64,000 bases of DNA. Source: AP-15 sp963738185. GTDB taxonomy: Bacteria; Pseudomonadota; Alphaproteobacteria; ATCC43930; CGMCC-115725. This document shows, one piece after another, positions 6,978-15,923 of this stretch (position 1 is its first letter; every line of letters starts with the position of its first letter). The stretch covers positions 3,075,490 through 3,139,489 of the forward strand of contig CAVTVA010000003.1 of NCBI GenBank assembly GCA_963738185.1. The letters run 5' to 3'. The notes beneath the pieces are model-generated. The model had not been told where the DNA came from, ran no database searches, and was given only the letters and a program-made list of their open reading frames with translations. The position numbers and the translations under genes are program-made.

Positions 6978-8957
6978 ATGGCTGTTGTCAGGCTCGAGAT
7001 CAAGACCCGCCAGCCGCTCGCCGACGGCCGGGAATTCGACCATGTCGGGTCCTACCAGCAGCTCGACGGCACCGCATACTTCGCCGTCGACCCGGCGCAT
7101 CGGTTGAACGGCGTCGTCACCGACATCGATCTGGCCGAGCGCGGGCGGGACGGCTCGGTGCATTTCACGGCTGACGTCCGCATCCTTACGCCGGTCGACC
7201 AGGCGCGCGGCAACCACCGGCTGCTGTTCGACGTACCAAACCGCGGCAACCGGCTGGCATTGGCGACGTTCAACGGCGTGCCGCGGCCGATCAATCCGGC
7301 CGCGCCGACCGACGCCGGAAATGGTTTTCTGATGCGCTGCGGCTATACCGTGGTCTGGTGCGGCTGGCAGCACGACGTGCCGGAAGCCGACGGACTGATG
7401 CGCATCAAGGTTCCCGAGGCGCAGATCGATGGCCGCCCGGTCTCAGGACGGCTGCTTGTCGGTTTTCAGCCGAGCAAGCCGGGCCGGGTCCAGCTGCTGT
7501 CCGACCGCGGGCACCGCCCTTATCCAAGCGACGATCTGGACAACGCGAACGCGGTGCTGCTGGTGCGCGACGGTGAGGAAGCGCGACCACGGACAATTCC
7601 CCGCGAGAATTGGTCATTCACCCGGCTGGAGGCGGGGCACATCGTCCCCGATCCGAACCACATCTATCTCGCCACCGGCTTCGAGCCCGGCAGGATATAT
7701 GAGGTCATCTACACGACAACCGGCGCGCCGGTTATTGGGCTGAGCCTGTTGGCAGCGCGGGATATCGTCTCTTTCCTGCGGCACGGCAAGGCGGCTGACA
7801 ACCCGTGCGCCGGCGATATCGAGCACGCCTACGCCTTCGGCGCGTCGCAAAGCGGGCGTTTTCTGCGCCAGCTCCTCTATCTCGGCCTCAACGAAGACGA
7901 GGCGGAGCGAATGGTGTTCGACGGCGTGCTGGTTCACATCGCCGGCGGCAAGCGCGGCGGCGACTTCAACATGCGCTTCGGGCAGCCGTCGGCGTCGCTG
8001 CCGAGCGACCCGTTCCCATTTAACGAAATGGCCGCTACCGATCCGGTCACCGGTCGCAGCGACGGCCTCCTCGAACGCTTCGCCGCGCGCCATCGCGCGC
8101 CGAAAATCTTCTTCACCAACACCTCGTGCGAATATTGGCGCGGCGACGCCTCGCTGATCCATACCGATCCGACCGGCACGCGCGACATCGAGCCTGTCGC
8201 TTCCTCGCGCTTCTACCACTTCGCCGGCACGCAGCACTCCGCCGGGACTTTACCGCTGACCGACGCCAACCCGCAAAACGGCGAACGCGGCCAGCAGGCA
8301 CTAAATTCGGTCGATTACAACCCGCTGCTGCGCGCTCTCTTGGTGCGGATGGATCGCTGGGTCAGCCACGGCGAGCCGCCGCCTGCGAGCCGCTATCCAC
8401 GCCTTGCCGACGGCAGCGCCGTCGCACCGGAGACGGTGGAGGCCGTCGTCACCACGATACCGGGAGTGGGGTTTCCGGCGCATCCGCCGCGCGTCACGCG
8501 GCTCGATTTCGGCCGGGAGGCAGCGAACGGGATCGCCACGACGCTGCCGCCAGGCGAGGGCGAGGCTTATCCCCATTTCGTACCGTCGGTCGATCCGGAC
8601 GGCAACGAGGTTAGCGGTATCCGGCTGCCCGATGTGACGGTACCGCTGGCGACCTATACCGGCTGGAACCTGCGCCATCCCCAGATCGGCGCACCCGAGC
8701 GGCTGATGAGCCTGATCGGGTCAACGATCCCGTTCCCCCTGACCGAGGGCGAACGCGCCGCGAAAGGCGACCCGCGCCGGTCGATCGCGGCACGCTATCC
8801 GGGGAAGACCGCCTATCTCGACCAGGTAAGCCAGGCGGCGCAGTCCCTGATCGACGCCGGCTACCTGTTGCCGGAGGACCTGGAGCGCATTCTCGCACAG
8901 TCGGCCCACCGCTGGGATCTGCTCGCAACTGTGCCGGAAGCCGCCGCTGCGCAATAG
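6978..8957 (+). CDS. Alpha/beta hydrolase domain protein (large family)
   Basis: 659 aa; the start ATG at 6978 follows GGAGGAGC. It matches the long hydrolase family with an N-terminal beta-rich region (LEIKTRQPLADGREF, FDVPNRGNR) and a nucleophile elbow GASQSGRFLRQLLY near residue 290. HFAGTQHSAG and SPLLRALLVRMDRWV-like segments lie in the second half. The Ser in GASQSG is the presumed nucleophile. No signal peptide is seen. The physiological substrate is unknown. It is followed by a cupin and an HpcH/HpaI-type aldolase on the same strand, which suggests a catabolic neighbourhood. Confidence 0.72.
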   Translation: MAVVRLEIKTRQPLADGREFDHVGSYQQLDGTAYFAVDPAHRLNGVVTDIDLAERGRDGSVHFTADVRILTPVDQARGNHRLLFDVPNRGNRLALATFNGVPRPINPAAPTDAGNGFLMRCGYTVVWCGWQHDVPEADGLMRIKVPEAQIDGRPVSGRLLVGFQPSKPGRVQLLSDRGHRPYPSDDLDNANAVLLVRDGEEARPRTIPRENWSFTRLEAGHIVPDPNHIYLATGFEPGRIYEVIYTTTGAPVIGLSLLAARDIVSFLRHGKAADNPCAGDIEHAYAFGASQSGRFLRQLLYLGLNEDEAERMVFDGVLVHIAGGKRGGDFNMRFGQPSASLPSDPFPFNEMAATDPVTGRSDGLLERFAARHRAPKIFFTNTSCEYWRGDASLIHTDPTGTRDIEPVASSRFYHFAGTQHSAGTLPLTDANPQNGERGQQALNSVDYNPLLRALLVRMDRWVSHGEPPPASRYPRLADGSAVAPETVEAVVTTIPGVGFPAHPPRVTRLDFGREAANGIATTLPPGEGEAYPHFVPSVDPDGNEVSGIRLPDVTVPLATYTGWNLRHPQIGAPERLMSLIGSTIPFPLTEGERAAKGDPRRSIAARYPGKTAYLDQVSQAAQSLIDAGYLLPEDLERILAQSAHRWDLLATVPEAAAAQ

Positions 8958-9251
8958 CAAGGAGCCCGATAGCTCAATTCCAGGGGTTGTTCGGCCGGCG
9001 GCGTCGTGACGAGGGCTACCGCTCGTCATGCCCCATTTGCGACACTCGCCGACCGCTGCACGTCCGTCTCAGATAAAGAGTACTTTTGGTATGAGTCGCA
9101 GTGCGGCCGACGCGAGCCACGCCGCCGGCATGCCCGGGCATGCACCCGGAGGGTGTGCTGGCCGTTGTATGCCAGGACAATCCGCGCGAAAATACGAGGG
9201 GCAAGGCCCTATGGACTGCGCTGCCTTCACCGAGACCCGAGGAGGATGCCC
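8958..9251. other. Intergenic, no gene seen
   Basis: About 290 bases between the large hydrolase and the cupin gene. The ORFs here are out-of-frame extensions of the cupin gene. I see no clear promoter, repeat or RNA. Confidence 0.35.
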
Positions 9252-9593
9252 ATGGCGTTTGTCAGATGTTATACCGGCACGGATGGTCAGTCACACTTTG
9301 AGGACCTGGACCTGCTCCCACCTGACATGGAGAGGTCGATCGAGCAGGCGGCCGCCAGTATCACCTTCACGCGCTCGCCCAACGGCCGTTTCAGCGATTG
9401 GCACAATGCGCCGCGCCGCCAGTACGCCATTTTCCTGTCCGGAGGCCAGATGGAGGTCGTGATCGGCGATGGGACCCCTCGGCGGTTCGGCCCTGGAGAC
9501 GCCGTCCTGTTCGAAGACCTCACGGGACAAGGGCACACCAGCCGGAGCGTCGGTGGGGACCGCCTGACCGCGATTGTGCCCTTAGCGAATTAG
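9252..9593 (+). CDS. Small cupin-domain protein
   Basis: 113 aa. The start ATG at 9252 follows CGAGGAGG. A single cupin barrel is suggested by HNAPRRQYAIFLSGGQMEV (about 51-69) and GDGTPRRFGPGDAVLFED, with HTSRSVG as the last metal-ligand strand. The family ranges from metal-dependent isomerases and dioxygenases to binding proteins, so no reaction can be named. Longer upstream forms are ruled out by the strong RBS. Confidence 0.72.
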   Translation: MAFVRCYTGTDGQSHFEDLDLLPPDMERSIEQAAASITFTRSPNGRFSDWHNAPRRQYAIFLSGGQMEVVIGDGTPRRFGPGDAVLFEDLTGQGHTSRSVGGDRLTAIVPLAN

Positions 9594-9783
9594 CCTCCTC
9601 CGGTGGGTCGTGTGCCCGATGGCGGCGGATAATGATTTCGTCCCGAAAACCGGGTGGCTCATGCTCGCTGGAAGCGATTGATACGCCAAGGTGTGTATCA
9701 CACCAGCAAGGGGCCTACATTAGGGAGCGCGAAGGGTAGAGGGAGAGGCCAGCAGCCAAGCCGGAAATTGGAAGGGGAAAAAC

Positions 9784-10647
9784 ATGGCTGAGAAGGTGCG
9801 CTACAACAAGATCATCGACCTCCTCGAGCACGGCAAGCCGGTTTTCAGCACCAGCACGGTCCCTAACGGCAGTCTGGATGACCTGACCTACATTGCTGAT
9901 GCCGATTACGACGCGGTCATCATTGAAATGGAACACGAGGGTTTTAGCTTCACCACTCTGCGTACCTCACTGCAAGTGCTGCTGAACCGCAAAAGGATTG
10001 CCGAGAAGGGCAATCTGCAACCCGACGTGGTGCCGATGGTCCGGATTCCTCCGAACGCCCGCGAGCGCAACCAGTGGGTGATCAAGCAGGCGCTGGACAC
10101 CGGCGTGTATGGTCTGGTGTTGCCCCACCTGAGCACGGTGGAGGACGCCCAAGCCGCGGTCGCGGCGGCACGGTATCCGCAGGTGCCGGGGGTGCAAGAC
10201 TTTGCACCGGCTGGGGAGCGCGGTTGGGGCAATCGCATCGCCTCCCGATACTGGGGTCTGACCCCGCAGGAATACTACGACGCCGCCGACCTTTGGCCCC
10301 TGGACCCCGAGGGCAATATCTTACTGATGGGCATCGTCGAAGAAGCAGAAGGGGTGCAGAACATACGCGACATTGTGCGTCAGGTGAGGGGCATCGGCGC
10401 CATCTGGGCAGGCCCCGGGGACATGTCGGTGTCGATGGGATTGCGGGGCCAAGCCAGCCATCCAGCCGTGCAAGAAAATCTGCTGCGCGTCCTGGCCGCC
10501 TGCAAAGAGTTCGACGTCCCCTGTGCGACGGGAGCCACGGCTGATGACGTGGCGATGCGCCTGGAGCAAGGCTTTCGCATCATCATGACCGCTCCGGTGA
10601 GAAGCACGCCAGGGCTGGTCGAGGGCCGCCGCCTCGCCGCGCGTTAA
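9784..10647 (+). CDS. HpcH/HpaI aldolase-family protein
   Basis: 287 aa; AAGGGGAA precedes the ATG. It has the aldolase/citrate-lyase TIM-barrel pattern: DYDAVIIEMEHEG near 40 with an acidic metal-site region, VPMVRIPPN, ALDTGVYGLVLPHLSTVEDA near 105-124, and a late IWAGPGDMSVSMGL motif. Family members cleave 2-keto-3-hydroxy acids with a divalent metal. The specific substrate is not evident. It probably belongs with the upstream hydrolase and cupin in a small catabolic cluster, though the 190-bp gap upstream allows its own promoter. Confidence 0.78.
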   Translation: MAEKVRYNKIIDLLEHGKPVFSTSTVPNGSLDDLTYIADADYDAVIIEMEHEGFSFTTLRTSLQVLLNRKRIAEKGNLQPDVVPMVRIPPNARERNQWVIKQALDTGVYGLVLPHLSTVEDAQAAVAAARYPQVPGVQDFAPAGERGWGNRIASRYWGLTPQEYYDAADLWPLDPEGNILLMGIVEEAEGVQNIRDIVRQVRGIGAIWAGPGDMSVSMGLRGQASHPAVQENLLRVLAACKEFDVPCATGATADDVAMRLEQGFRIIMTAPVRSTPGLVEGRRLAAR

Positions 10648-10757
10648 TGCACTGTCTTTCGTGCACCGCGGGAGGGTGGCATGACGTCGTCACTCGGAGT
10701 TCTTCCTGCCTGTAAACACAGAGGCTTGTGTCTAAGTAGAGCGCTGAATGGCGGCGC

Positions 10758-11040
10758 TCACGCGCCGCCATCGCCGAAGCGCCTCACCGCGATGCCGAGC
10801 CTCCGTGCCTTGTCGGCAAGGTTGCCCTGGATGCCGGTGCCGGGAAAGACGATGACGCCGATCGGCATGGCGTCGAGCATCTGATCGTTGCGCTTGAACG
10901 GGGCAGCCTTCGCATGCCGCGCCCAGTCGGGTTTAAAGGCGATCTGGGGCACCTTACGGCTGTCGGCCCAGCAGGCGGCGATGCGCTCGGCGCCCTTCGG
11001 CGCGCCGCCGTGCAGCTTCTGGCGATCCGGCCGGAGTTGA
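10758..11040 (-). pseudogene. DUF2493 C-terminal remnant
   Basis: The minus strand encodes LHGGAPKGAERIAACWAD followed by FKPDWARHAKAAPFKRNDQ, PIGVIVFPGTGIQ and NLADKARRLGI, the C-terminal nucleotide-binding-like part of a DUF2493 protein common on alphaproteobacterial integrative elements. No start codon and no N-terminal domain are present; the 5' side runs into the toprim remnant. It is the last of a chain of degraded ICE genes on this strand. Confidence 0.6.
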
Positions 11041-11361
11041 CTCGCGCCCGAACCTATCCGGTGCCGATTCCGACCGTGGCAGGTGGAGAAAGGAGCGCGC
11101 TTCGTCGATCACGTCGCGCAGGTGGTCCAGCCCCTGGTTCATGGCGATGAGGTCGAGGAGGTCGCCATGCTCGCCGGTGGCGGCGTCGGTCCATTTGCCG
11201 GCGGCGCCCTTGCCGCTCTCCGGCCCTTTCAGCCGGACGAACAGGCTGCGGCCCGGCGTGTTGGCGACGTCGCCGACCAGCCAGTAGCGGCCCTCGCGGC
11301 GACCGTTGGAGAGATAGTGGCGGCACACCGCCTCGGCATCGCGCGCGAGCCGGTGCGCCAC
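10954..11361 (-). pseudogene. Toprim/primase-like protein, N-terminal fragment
   Basis: It starts at a GTG at 11361 (ARDAEAVCRHYLSNGRREGR) and continues with YWLVGDVANTPGRSLFVRL, KWTDAATGEHGDLLDLI and HLRDVIDEARSFL. This is the N-terminal zinc-less primase-like domain of toprim proteins found next to strawberry-notch helicases and DUF2493 genes on rhizobial ICEs. After about 96 codons the family match stops and the frame runs through the DUF2493 remnant. The toprim domain itself is missing. Confidence 0.6.
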
Positions 11362-11388
11362 TTCAGCGGCTTGGGAGGACAGGCTGCC

Positions 11389-12682
11389 TCATGCCGCCGC
11401 CCTGTCAGCGATGCGCAGCAGCGGGAAGCGGTCCATCCGCGCGCCGAGGATCGCCGGACCGGCAGCGCCGGTCGGCACGAAGAGCCTGAGCTTCCAGGTG
11501 ATGATCTCGGAGATCAGACCGATCGCCTTGAGGCGGTCGACCATCCCATCGGTGAAGCCGGAGAGCTCCATGCGGAATTCGCCCATGACCCTGACGCGGC
11601 GAAATTCGAGGCCGTCTTGGAGCTGCAGAACCGTCTGGCCGCCGAGCACAACATTCCATGCATCGGCGGGTGCGAGGGTCGGCGCATCGGACTGCGTCGC
11701 CTGCGCGACCCAGGCCGGCGAGACCAGGCGGCCGATGATGCGTTCGCCTTCATCGGTCTGGAGGCGGTAGACGCGCATCGCGATGAGAACTCTCGGCAGT
11801 CACCGTCTCGACTCCGAGATCATAGGTGCCCGACGCGATGGCGCCCTCGATCCTGGTGCGCAGCAGACCCTCGAACACGCCGAACAGCGTGTTCTGCAGA
11901 TCGACACGCTCGGCGCCATCACCAAGGGCCAGCGTCAGACCGGCGGCCAGGGTCTGTTCCGCGCCGACGACAATCTCGAATCCGTCTACGACCGGGCGGC
12001 AACGCGCCAGCTCTATGTCCTGCTCTACAGCGGCAAGGCGGAGGGCTGCTCGTTTCAGGCGTTCGAGGACGCGACCGGCCTCCGCTTGACCGATGGCGAC
12101 GGCAGCTTGCGCGAGGACCTACCGCCGATCACCACCTTTCTCAATCGGCTCCTCCCGCTGACCATCGCTGCGACACCGCCAGCCTCGATCGCTTCGACGA
12201 ACTCGGCACGGGTGGCGAAGGGGAAATCCTCGCCGCCCCACAAGCCGAGCCGCTGGGCATAGGCGAGATTGTCGACCGTGGTCGCGCCGGTCGCGGAAAC
12301 GTAGAGCACCCGGGCATCGGGCAGGGCGTGCTGCAGGCGCAAGCCCGCTCGTCCCTGCTGGAGCGCGCCTGGTCGCCGCGTTCGCTCTTGCCGCCGCCGG
12401 CGTTCTGCATCGCGTGGCTTTCGTCGAAGACGATGACCCCGTCGAAGTCGGAGCCAACCAATCGACGATCTGGCGGACGCGCGAAACCTTCTCCTCGCGC
12501 GCGTCGGACCGTAGCGTGGCGTAGGTTGTGAATAGGACGCCTTCGTCCAGGCGGATCGGCGTGCCTTGCCGGAAGCGCGCGAGCGGCGTGATCAGCAGCC
12601 GTTCCTGGCCCAGTGCAGACCAGTCGCGCTGGGCGTCCTCGATCAACTTGTCGGATTTCGAGACCCAGACCGCGCGCCGGCA
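11389..12682 (-). pseudogene. Strawberry-notch-like helicase remnant, rearranged
   Basis: Pieces of a large strawberry-notch-type DEAD/H NTPase occur in several frames. RRAVWVSKSDKLIEDAQRDW and LLITPLARFRQG are near 12680-12560, VIVFDESHAMQNAGGGK (the DExH box) near 12430, ALPDARVLYVSATGATTVDN near 12320, and FATRAEFVEAIEAGGVAAM near 12170. Then comes a segment on the opposite strand (11905-12165, GAITKGQRQTGGQGLF and LPPITTFLNRLL), and finally DLQNTLFGVFEGLLRTRIEG and the C-terminal domain back on the minus strand, ending at 11389. Most of the helicase core is deleted and an internal piece is inverted. Confidence 0.65.
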
Positions 12683-12853
12683 TCGCGGGTCTCCGCGACG
12701 GGCGCCGCGAGCCTCTCTCGCGACCTCCAACCCGTCACGGCCGACCCGGCCTGACTCTCACTCTAGGCCGTGTCTTACGGCCGCGGCGGCGGGCGATCCG
12801 AGCTTCGCCCGGCCATCTTGCCGGCCCGCGACTGCGCGATGTGTGGACGGCGG

Positions 12854-13153
12854 TCATCCGGCCGAGCGCCACCACGCGATGCGCTCCTCCCGTGAAGCGT
12901 TGGCGATCCGCAGCAGCAGATCGCCGTGGCATGCCGCCGGCGCGCAGAAGCACAGCAGATCCTTGCCGCGAAGTTCGTCGAGCGCGCGCAGCAGGTGATG
13001 CTGATCCCGCAGCCAGCGGGCATGCTTGGCGATGACGGCCACACGATCGCCATCGACGCCGATCCGAAACGGGTTGCCCCATTTGCTGCCGCGCCCGATG
13101 TAGATCGCGCCGTGATGCTTGCCGGCCATGTGCTTGTTGAGAACCCCGCACAT
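12854..13153 (-). CDS. DUF4326 protein
   Basis: 99 aa. GGAGG lies 5 nt before the ATG at 13153, which makes this start better than the in-frame ATG at 13165. It has the DUF4326 pattern: IYIGRGSKWGNPF near residue 20, then a helical middle, LRGKDLLCFCAPAACHGDLL near 67-86 and a final short helix. The cysteines and His in CFCAPAACHGD suggest a metal site. Function is unknown; such genes occur on phages and ICEs. It is intact, unlike the ICE remnants beside it. Confidence 0.75.
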   Translation of the reverse strand: MCGVLNKHMAGKHHGAIYIGRGSKWGNPFRIGVDGDRVAVIAKHARWLRDQHHLLRALDELRGKDLLCFCAPAACHGDLLLRIANASREERIAWWRSAG

Positions 13154-13577
13154 ATGAACCTCCATTTCCCGCTTCGTGAGCGATGGAGGTTGGAAGGGCG
13201 CGGCAGCATGCCCGCATGTCACGCAGCGGTCGGCTCGACGACTGTCACGGGAACGGCGCAGCCGTTGACATGCGGGCGACCGCGCCAAACTGGCCGACGT
13301 TCAGCGATGAGCAGGATACGGGGCCTGTGAGCAGGGTCCGTCGGAACAAAAGTTCGCTGGCAGAAGCGGCCGGCGGATTGGCGGATTTAGCGGTGCTGCC
13401 GATTGTCGCGAATCGAGGACAGCGTCGCCAACCGCCATCGCACTACGGGGCGGAGGATGGGCATGTTCGCGCTGCCGGCAAGGGGGCGTTGCGGGGGCGT
13501 CCCCCGCAGAAGGGGGTGCGCCGGCGATATAAGCGCGGGCCAGGGGGAAGGCATTCCCTCGCAACAACGAACGGCGC
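13154..13577. other. Intergenic, one strong hairpin
   Basis: About 420 bases without a recognisable gene. TGCGGGGG (13490-13497) and CCCCCGCA (13501-13508) form an 8-bp stem with a 3-nt loop, not followed by a T-run. The DUF4326 promoter is presumably at the left end. Confidence 0.35.
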
Positions 13578-14145
13578 TCACATGTAAAAGCGATACGACG
13601 GGTTCGGAGTCTGGTTGTCGCCCATCTCGGTCATGATTGTGCCGACTTTCTTGGCGAACGATAGCGTGATCGGATGTCGCGAGATGCCCTCAGCGGAATT
13701 CCAGTTCATCTTGCTCAGCGCCAGTATCTCCCTGGCGCGTTCCCGCATGTCAGTGTCGCCTGCTGAACCGATCTGAAGCGGTGCCGGCACATGAGGTCCT
13801 GGATATTCATCCCATAGGGGACGTAACCCGTCGTAAACAGGTAGTGTTCCGCGTCTCCAATGGTGCAAAGCGTACCGCGCCAAGGTTCTTGCATCCCTTT
13901 CCGCAGCAAGCGAAATGATGTCTCTCCCAGCCAAATCAGATCACAGGCTGGGACCCGTTTAAGGGCAGCACCGCGGAAGCCTGCCTCCTCCTCAGGTGCG
14001 TAACGGCTGGACTTGTGGATGACGACCCTCGTGGGCGGTGTTCCCGCTTGAGCCTCATACGCGTCGATCACCCGATCGACGAGCACTGCTGCCTGCTCTT
14101 CGGTGAGATAGGGCTGGCGGTCGTGCTTCTGATCCGGAGGGATAG
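13578..14145 (-). pseudogene. Prokaryotic Argonaute PIWI-domain C-terminal remnant
   Basis: The minus strand encodes the last ~190 residues of a pAgo PIWI domain in two frames. The first frame has RQPYLTEEQAAVLVDRVIDA, PTRVVIHKSSRYAPEEEAGF, LKRVPACDLIWLGE, FRLLRKGMQEPWRGT and FTTGYVP. The second, after a single-base shift near 13818, has YPGPHVPAPLQIG, REILALSKMNWNS, HPITLSFAKKVGTIM and the terminal YRFYM. The order and spacing are those of the pAgo C-terminus, including the hallmark M-N-W-N and terminal F-Y-M. The N, PAZ, MID and early PIWI parts are gone. It joins directly to the AlbA fragment upstream, so an internal deletion is likely. Confidence 0.72.
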
Positions 14146-14649
14146 ATGCGCGTCCGCGAGGCCCGTGCCTGCGCGTTCCATCGATCGCATGCCGAAAAAT
14201 ACGTCGGCAATCGACGGGTTGCGGATCTGGCTAAGCGATCGAATCGGGCGAAAACGGCCCTGCTCATCGATCTGCAGCCGCTCACGGAGCTCATTGGCGA
14301 TTATGCCGGGATTTGTGAATCGCATGGACCGACCCGCGATGACGTCGATCTCGGCCAGCTCCTGGCGCTCGTAGTCTCGGTGGACGAGCAGATTGATCGC
14401 CAGTTCGATGATTGCGCGGGACGTGTAAGCGGTGCGCTCCTCGTAAGCGCGCTTCCCCTTGACTTTGAGTCTGGGATTGAGGTCCGGACCATCGAGTAGA
14501 TCGATCAGTTCGCGGCGTTGCCGGATTAGGTTTCCGGTAACGATTGTGCGCCCTTTGCCAGAACGTGTGATTGCGACTGCCGCGTGGCGGAAGTCGTCGG
14601 GCAGATCGCTGGCAAACAGCAGGCAACACCCGATTGTATGCGTGTCACC
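14146..14649 (-). pseudogene. AlbA_2/HATPase (COG2865-like) fragment
   Basis: The open frame encodes the C-terminal, GHKL-like half of an AlbA_2 protein: CCLLFASDLPDDFRHAAVAI, RRELIDLLDG, YTSRAIIELAINLLVHRDYE, DVIAGRSMRFTNPG, IRNPSIADVFFGMRSMERAG. The N-terminal AlbA domain is missing, cut off where the IS110 fragment begins. The C-terminus breaks off at GLADAH, directly followed out of frame by pAgo sequence. RecG/AlbA-like proteins fused to APAZ are known partners of short pAgos, so this may be the partner of the neighbouring pAgo; that link is an inference. Confidence 0.62.
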
Positions 14650-14674
14650 TGCGGTGCCGGCTCGCACGAGACCG

Positions 14675-15401
14675 AGCTCGCCGGCGGCGGTGGAACGGCT
14701 GATCCGCAAGCTCGCCGGGCGCTATGACAAGCTGCATTTCTGCTACGAGGCGGGGCCGACCGGGTATGGGTTGCACCGCCAGATCCAGGCTCTCGGGCAC
14801 GCCTGGGTGGTGGTCGCGCCGGCGTTGATCCCGAAGCGACCGGGCGAGCGGGTCAAAACCAACCGGCGCGACGCAGTGACGCTGGCACGCCTGCATCGGG
14901 CCGACGAGCTGACCGGGGTCTGGGTGCCGGACACGACGCATGAGGCGGTGCGCGATCTGGTTCGTGCCCGCGAGGCGGCGGCCGATGATCGGCGCCGCAA
15001 ACGCCAGCAGCTCTTGTCCTTCCTGCTCCGCCACGGCCGGATTTACAGTGGCGGTGGTCATTGGACGCTGGCGCACCGGCGCTGCTTGCCAAGCAGAGCT
15101 TCGAGCATGCCGCCGAGCAGATTGCCTCACTTTGGCCGGCAATCGCCGCGCCCGCCGGGTGCTTGTTGAAGCAGCCTGGACCTATCGTTATCCGGCCAGG
15201 GTCGGCGAGACCCTGAGAGCACGGCTTGACGGGCTGCCCAAAACCGTGCGCGACATCGCCTGGAGAGCGCAAATCCGGCTGTGCGCCCGGTAGCGTCGAC
15301 TGAGCGGCGCCGGCAAGAAGCGGCCGGTCGTGGTCGCGGCAATCGCGCGCGAAATGGCCGCCTTCCTGTGGGCGATCGGCCGCGAGGTGGCGCCCGCATA
15401 A
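14675..15401 (+). mobile_element. IS110-family transposase remnant
   Basis: The frame carries KLHFCYEAGPTGYGLHRQIQ, VVVAPALIPKRPGERVKTN, RRDAVTLARLHRADELTG, WVPDTTHEAVRDLVRAREAA, then a damaged middle. The C-terminal part is in another frame: RRARRVLVEAAWTYRYPA, TVRDIAWRAQIRLCAR and VVVAAIAREMAAFLWAIGRE before TAA at 15401. The N-terminal DEDD residues and much of the centre are missing. It abuts the truncated AlbA gene. Confidence 0.72.
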
Positions 15402-15923
15402 ACCGCGCGGCGCAACCCCCAGCTGCACAGTGCCGGGGGCGGAGCCACGGTGGGGAACTCCCGTCGCCAGTTATGTGGCCGGGCCGCAGTCCAGCAAACT
15501 GCTCCCGACGCCCGTCCTCTAGACCGAGGAAAGCCCCGAGACGAAGACACGGAAGGCGGTAACCAACCCGCGGATAAGAGCCTGATCAACCGTCGTCTCC
15601 AGCTCCGTCCCCGGTTCTGTGCAGGTTCAGCCAATCAAGCTCCGGCCTCGACCTCGAGGCCGTGCCGCAAACCTGTTGCTTCCTCCTTGACCGGGGACAT
15701 AAGAGCTAAGCTAGGAGGCTGCGGTGAGCCTCTTGGGCTGTGCACCGTGTGAATGCGCATGGGTGCGTCTAGGCGACAAGACCGCCCTCTCGGGACCCGG
15801 GATGTCCTCTGGCCTCACTTTCAGACCGTCGGCTCGGGGCGATCAAAACAGGTTACAAATCGCGCCGAGCGCAGGACCGCCTTCCACGTTGAAAAATCAA
15901 TGGCGGCGCATTCGTATCGCCGC
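15402..15923. other. Non-coding stretch after the IS110 remnant
   Basis: About 520 bases with no recognisable protein frame on either strand. The left part probably includes the former IS110 right-end non-coding sequence; I could not define an element end. No terminator or RNA is clear. Confidence 0.35.

Noticed and set aside
15402..15923. IS110 bridge-RNA region
   Set aside because: The element is a fragment, its ends are undefined, and I could not identify loop pairs matching flanking DNA.
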